Positions 13,797 through 15,475 of a stretch of DNA of 15,475 bases are shown here, in pieces. Under the pieces are notes generated by a model. The model made no database searches, had not been told where the DNA came from, and saw only the letters and a program-made list of their open reading frames with translations. Each line of letters begins with the position of its first letter. The stretch's first letter is position 1. This DNA is from JAZSQT01 sp045538075 (lineage in GTDB: Bacteria; Chrysiogenota; Deferribacteres; Deferribacterales; Mucispirillaceae). A program made the translations under genes and the position numbers. The stretch spans positions 1 through 15,475 of the forward strand of contig JAZSQT010000094.1 in the NCBI GenBank assembly GCA_045538075.1. Reading direction: 5' to 3'.

Positions 13797-15446
13797 ATGT
13801 TTTGTTACCAATGTCAAGAAACTAAAGGAAATAAAGGTTGCGATATTGTAGGAGTTTGTGGCAAGAAGGAATCTACAGCAAACTTGTTAGATTTGCTTAT
13901 GTATGTGGCTGGAGGAGTGTCTTATTTCGTTGAGCATATTAGACATAGTGGTGTTGATGTGTCTGAAGCCGATAATTTTGTTAGAGACGCCCTTTTTACT
14001 ACAATTACTAACGTTAATTTTGATGATGAAGCAATAGAAAAGATGATTAAAAAAGGTATTGATGTGAGAGTTGCTATAAAATCTGTTGCAAGGGAAAAAA
14101 TTCACGGCAATTCTGAAAGCCCATGTTGTTGCAATTTAATAGAAGCAGCAAATTATTTTGGTGGTTCAAGTAAAGAATTGCAAGAAAAAGCAGCTACATT
14201 ATCAATATTAAACGAAGAAAATGAAGATATTAGAAGTTTAAAAGAACTTTTAATTTATGGTCTTAAAGGTGTATCTGCTTATGCTCATCATGCTGCAATG
14301 CTTGGTTATGAAGATGCAGAATTTTATAAATTTATGCACAAAGTGATGGCTTACGTTTCAGGAAAAGACCTTGATGCAGGCAAACTTCAAGGTATGGTAA
14401 TTGAATGTGGCAAATATTCTGTTGATATTATGGCTCTTTTAGATAAAGCAAATACAGAAACTTTTGGTAAACAAGAAATTACAACTGTAAAAAGAGGCAC
14501 AATAAAAGGTAAAGGGATTTTAGTTAGTGGTCATGATTTGTTAGATATTTATGAACTTTTAAAACAAACTGAAGGTAAAGGAATAAATATATATACTCAT
14601 GGTGAAATGCTTACTACCCATGCTTATCCTAAACTAAAAAAGTTTAGCCATTTAGTCGGTAATTTTGGAGGAGCATGGCATGCTCAACAAAAAGAAATGG
14701 TAAATTTTGCTGGTCCAATTCTTTTTACAACTAATTGTATTCAAGAACCAAAAGGTTATGGTGATAGAGTATTTACTACTGGTGTTACTGGTTATGAAGG
14801 TGTTAAGCATATAGCTGAAAGAGAAAAAGGCAAGGAAAAAGATTTTAGCCAACTAATAGAAGCAGCTCTTAATAGCCCAGATTTAGAGGAAAAAGATGAG
14901 GGTGTATATACTATAGGCTTTGCTAAAGATACTGTTATGAGTGTGGCTGATAAAGTAATTGAAGCAGTAAAATCTGGAGCAATTACTAAGTTTGTAGTTA
15001 TGGCAGGTTGTGATGGTAGAAATAAAAATAGAGAATATTTTAGAGAAGTAGCAGAAAAGTTGCCTAAAACTACTATTATATTAACGGCAGGTTGTGCTAA
15101 ATATCGTTATAATGATATTGATTTTGGTAATATTGGAGGTATTCCAAGAATGCTTGATGCAGGTCAATGTAACGATTGTTATAGCCTTGCTTATATTGCT
15201 CTTCAATTAAAAGAAGCATTTGGGTTAGAAAATATTAATGATTTGCCACTTGCTTTTGATATAGGTTGGTATGAGCAGAAAGCCGTTGCAGTTCTACTTG
15301 CATTACTCTATTTAGGTTTTAAAAATGTTAGATTAGGGCCAACTTTACCAGCATTTTTATCGCCTAATGTAGCTAATGTTTTAGTTAGCTTATTTGGTAT
15401 TCAAGGTATTACTACTGTTGAAGAAGATCTTAAAAAGTTAGCATAA
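13797..15446 (+). CDS. hcp: Hydroxylamine reductase / hybrid cluster protein (class I Hcp)
   Basis: A 549-residue Hcp. The N-terminal cysteines C3, C6, C15 and C21 (CX2CX8CX5C) mark the class I type found in anaerobes such as Desulfovibrio, unlike the E. coli class II spacing. All hybrid-cluster ligands are found at the expected places: H246, E270, C314, C405, C433, C458 and E493, nearly matching D. vulgaris numbering (H244, E268, C312, C406, C434, C459, E494). The enzyme reduces hydroxylamine to ammonia in vitro and is now linked mainly to NO reduction and nitrosative stress. The frame stays open further upstream, but the ATG at 13797 has AAAGGAG 6 bases before it and yields the family N-terminus MFCYQCQ. 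No Hcr reductase gene is visible in the window. An FNR-type box lies upstream. Confidence 0.96.
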   Translation: MFCYQCQETKGNKGCDIVGVCGKKESTANLLDLLMYVAGGVSYFVEHIRHSGVDVSEADNFVRDALFTTITNVNFDDEAIEKMIKKGIDVRVAIKSVAREKIHGNSESPCCCNLIEAANYFGGSSKELQEKAATLSILNEENEDIRSLKELLIYGLKGVSAYAHHAAMLGYEDAEFYKFMHKVMAYVSGKDLDAGKLQGMVIECGKYSVDIMALLDKANTETFGKQEITTVKRGTIKGKGILVSGHDLLDIYELLKQTEGKGINIYTHGEMLTTHAYPKLKKFSHLVGNFGGAWHAQQKEMVNFAGPILFTTNCIQEPKGYGDRVFTTGVTGYEGVKHIAEREKGKEKDFSQLIEAALNSPDLEEKDEGVYTIGFAKDTVMSVADKVIEAVKSGAITKFVVMAGCDGRNKNREYFREVAEKLPKTTIILTAGCAKYRYNDIDFGNIGGIPRMLDAGQCNDCYSLAYIALQLKEAFGLENINDLPLAFDIGWYEQKAVAVLLALLYLGFKNVRLGPTLPAFLSPNVANVLVSLFGIQGITTVEEDLKKLA

Positions 15447-15475
15447 AATTAAATTTAAAAGATATTATTATCATT

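Overview
The window (about 30% G+C) looks like the chromosome of a strictly or facultatively anaerobic, nitrate-ammonifying bacterium. The AT-rich codon use, the napM-A-D-G-H gene order (as in Desulfovibrio desulfuricans), System II cytochrome c maturation and a class I hybrid cluster protein together suggest a Deferribacterota-like organism; Mucispirillum is my best guess. That is inference from gene content, not an identification.

Layout. Positions 1-2225 (minus strand) hold the start of an unidentified gene running off the left edge, a ferredoxin-fused RACo/DUF4445-like protein whose nucleotide-binding motifs look lost, and a small XRE-type regulator. Positions 2278-8543 (minus strand) are a compact periplasmic nitrate reductase operon in the order napM, napA, napD, napG, napH, followed by a membrane histidine kinase with a periplasmic c-type heme motif. 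A 234-bp divergent control region (8544-8777) separates it from a plus-strand block: an octaheme nitrite reductase (8778-10613), a strong terminator, then resB and ccsA, the two halves of the System II heme lyase (10663-13079). Converging on ccsA is a CRP/FNR-family regulator (13082-13726, minus). Divergent from that regulator is hcp (13797-15446, plus), with a near-consensus FNR-type operator between them.

How the genes fit together. Nitrate is reduced to nitrite in the periplasm by NapA, probably fed by NapH/NapG through the tetraheme NapM, since neither napB nor napC is present. Nitrite is reduced to ammonium by an octaheme enzyme rather than the usual pentaheme NrfA; no nrfH is present. 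ResB/CcsA attach the many c hemes, including a catalytic CxxCK heme and two with widened spacing. Hcp with its FNR-like regulator probably handles the NO or hydroxylamine produced along the way. The kinase may sense redox state or an N-oxide for the pathway.

Most notable points: an octaheme nitrite reductase with CX3CH and CX4CH heme sites, a Tyr-x-Cys active-site motif and a possible lipoprotein anchor; a NapG without a Tat signal; a 26-bp perfect palindrome between napA and napD; an FNR box placed exactly for class II activation of hcp; and a degenerate RACo-like protein with no corrinoid genes nearby. No tRNA, rRNA, CRISPR array or insertion sequence was seen.
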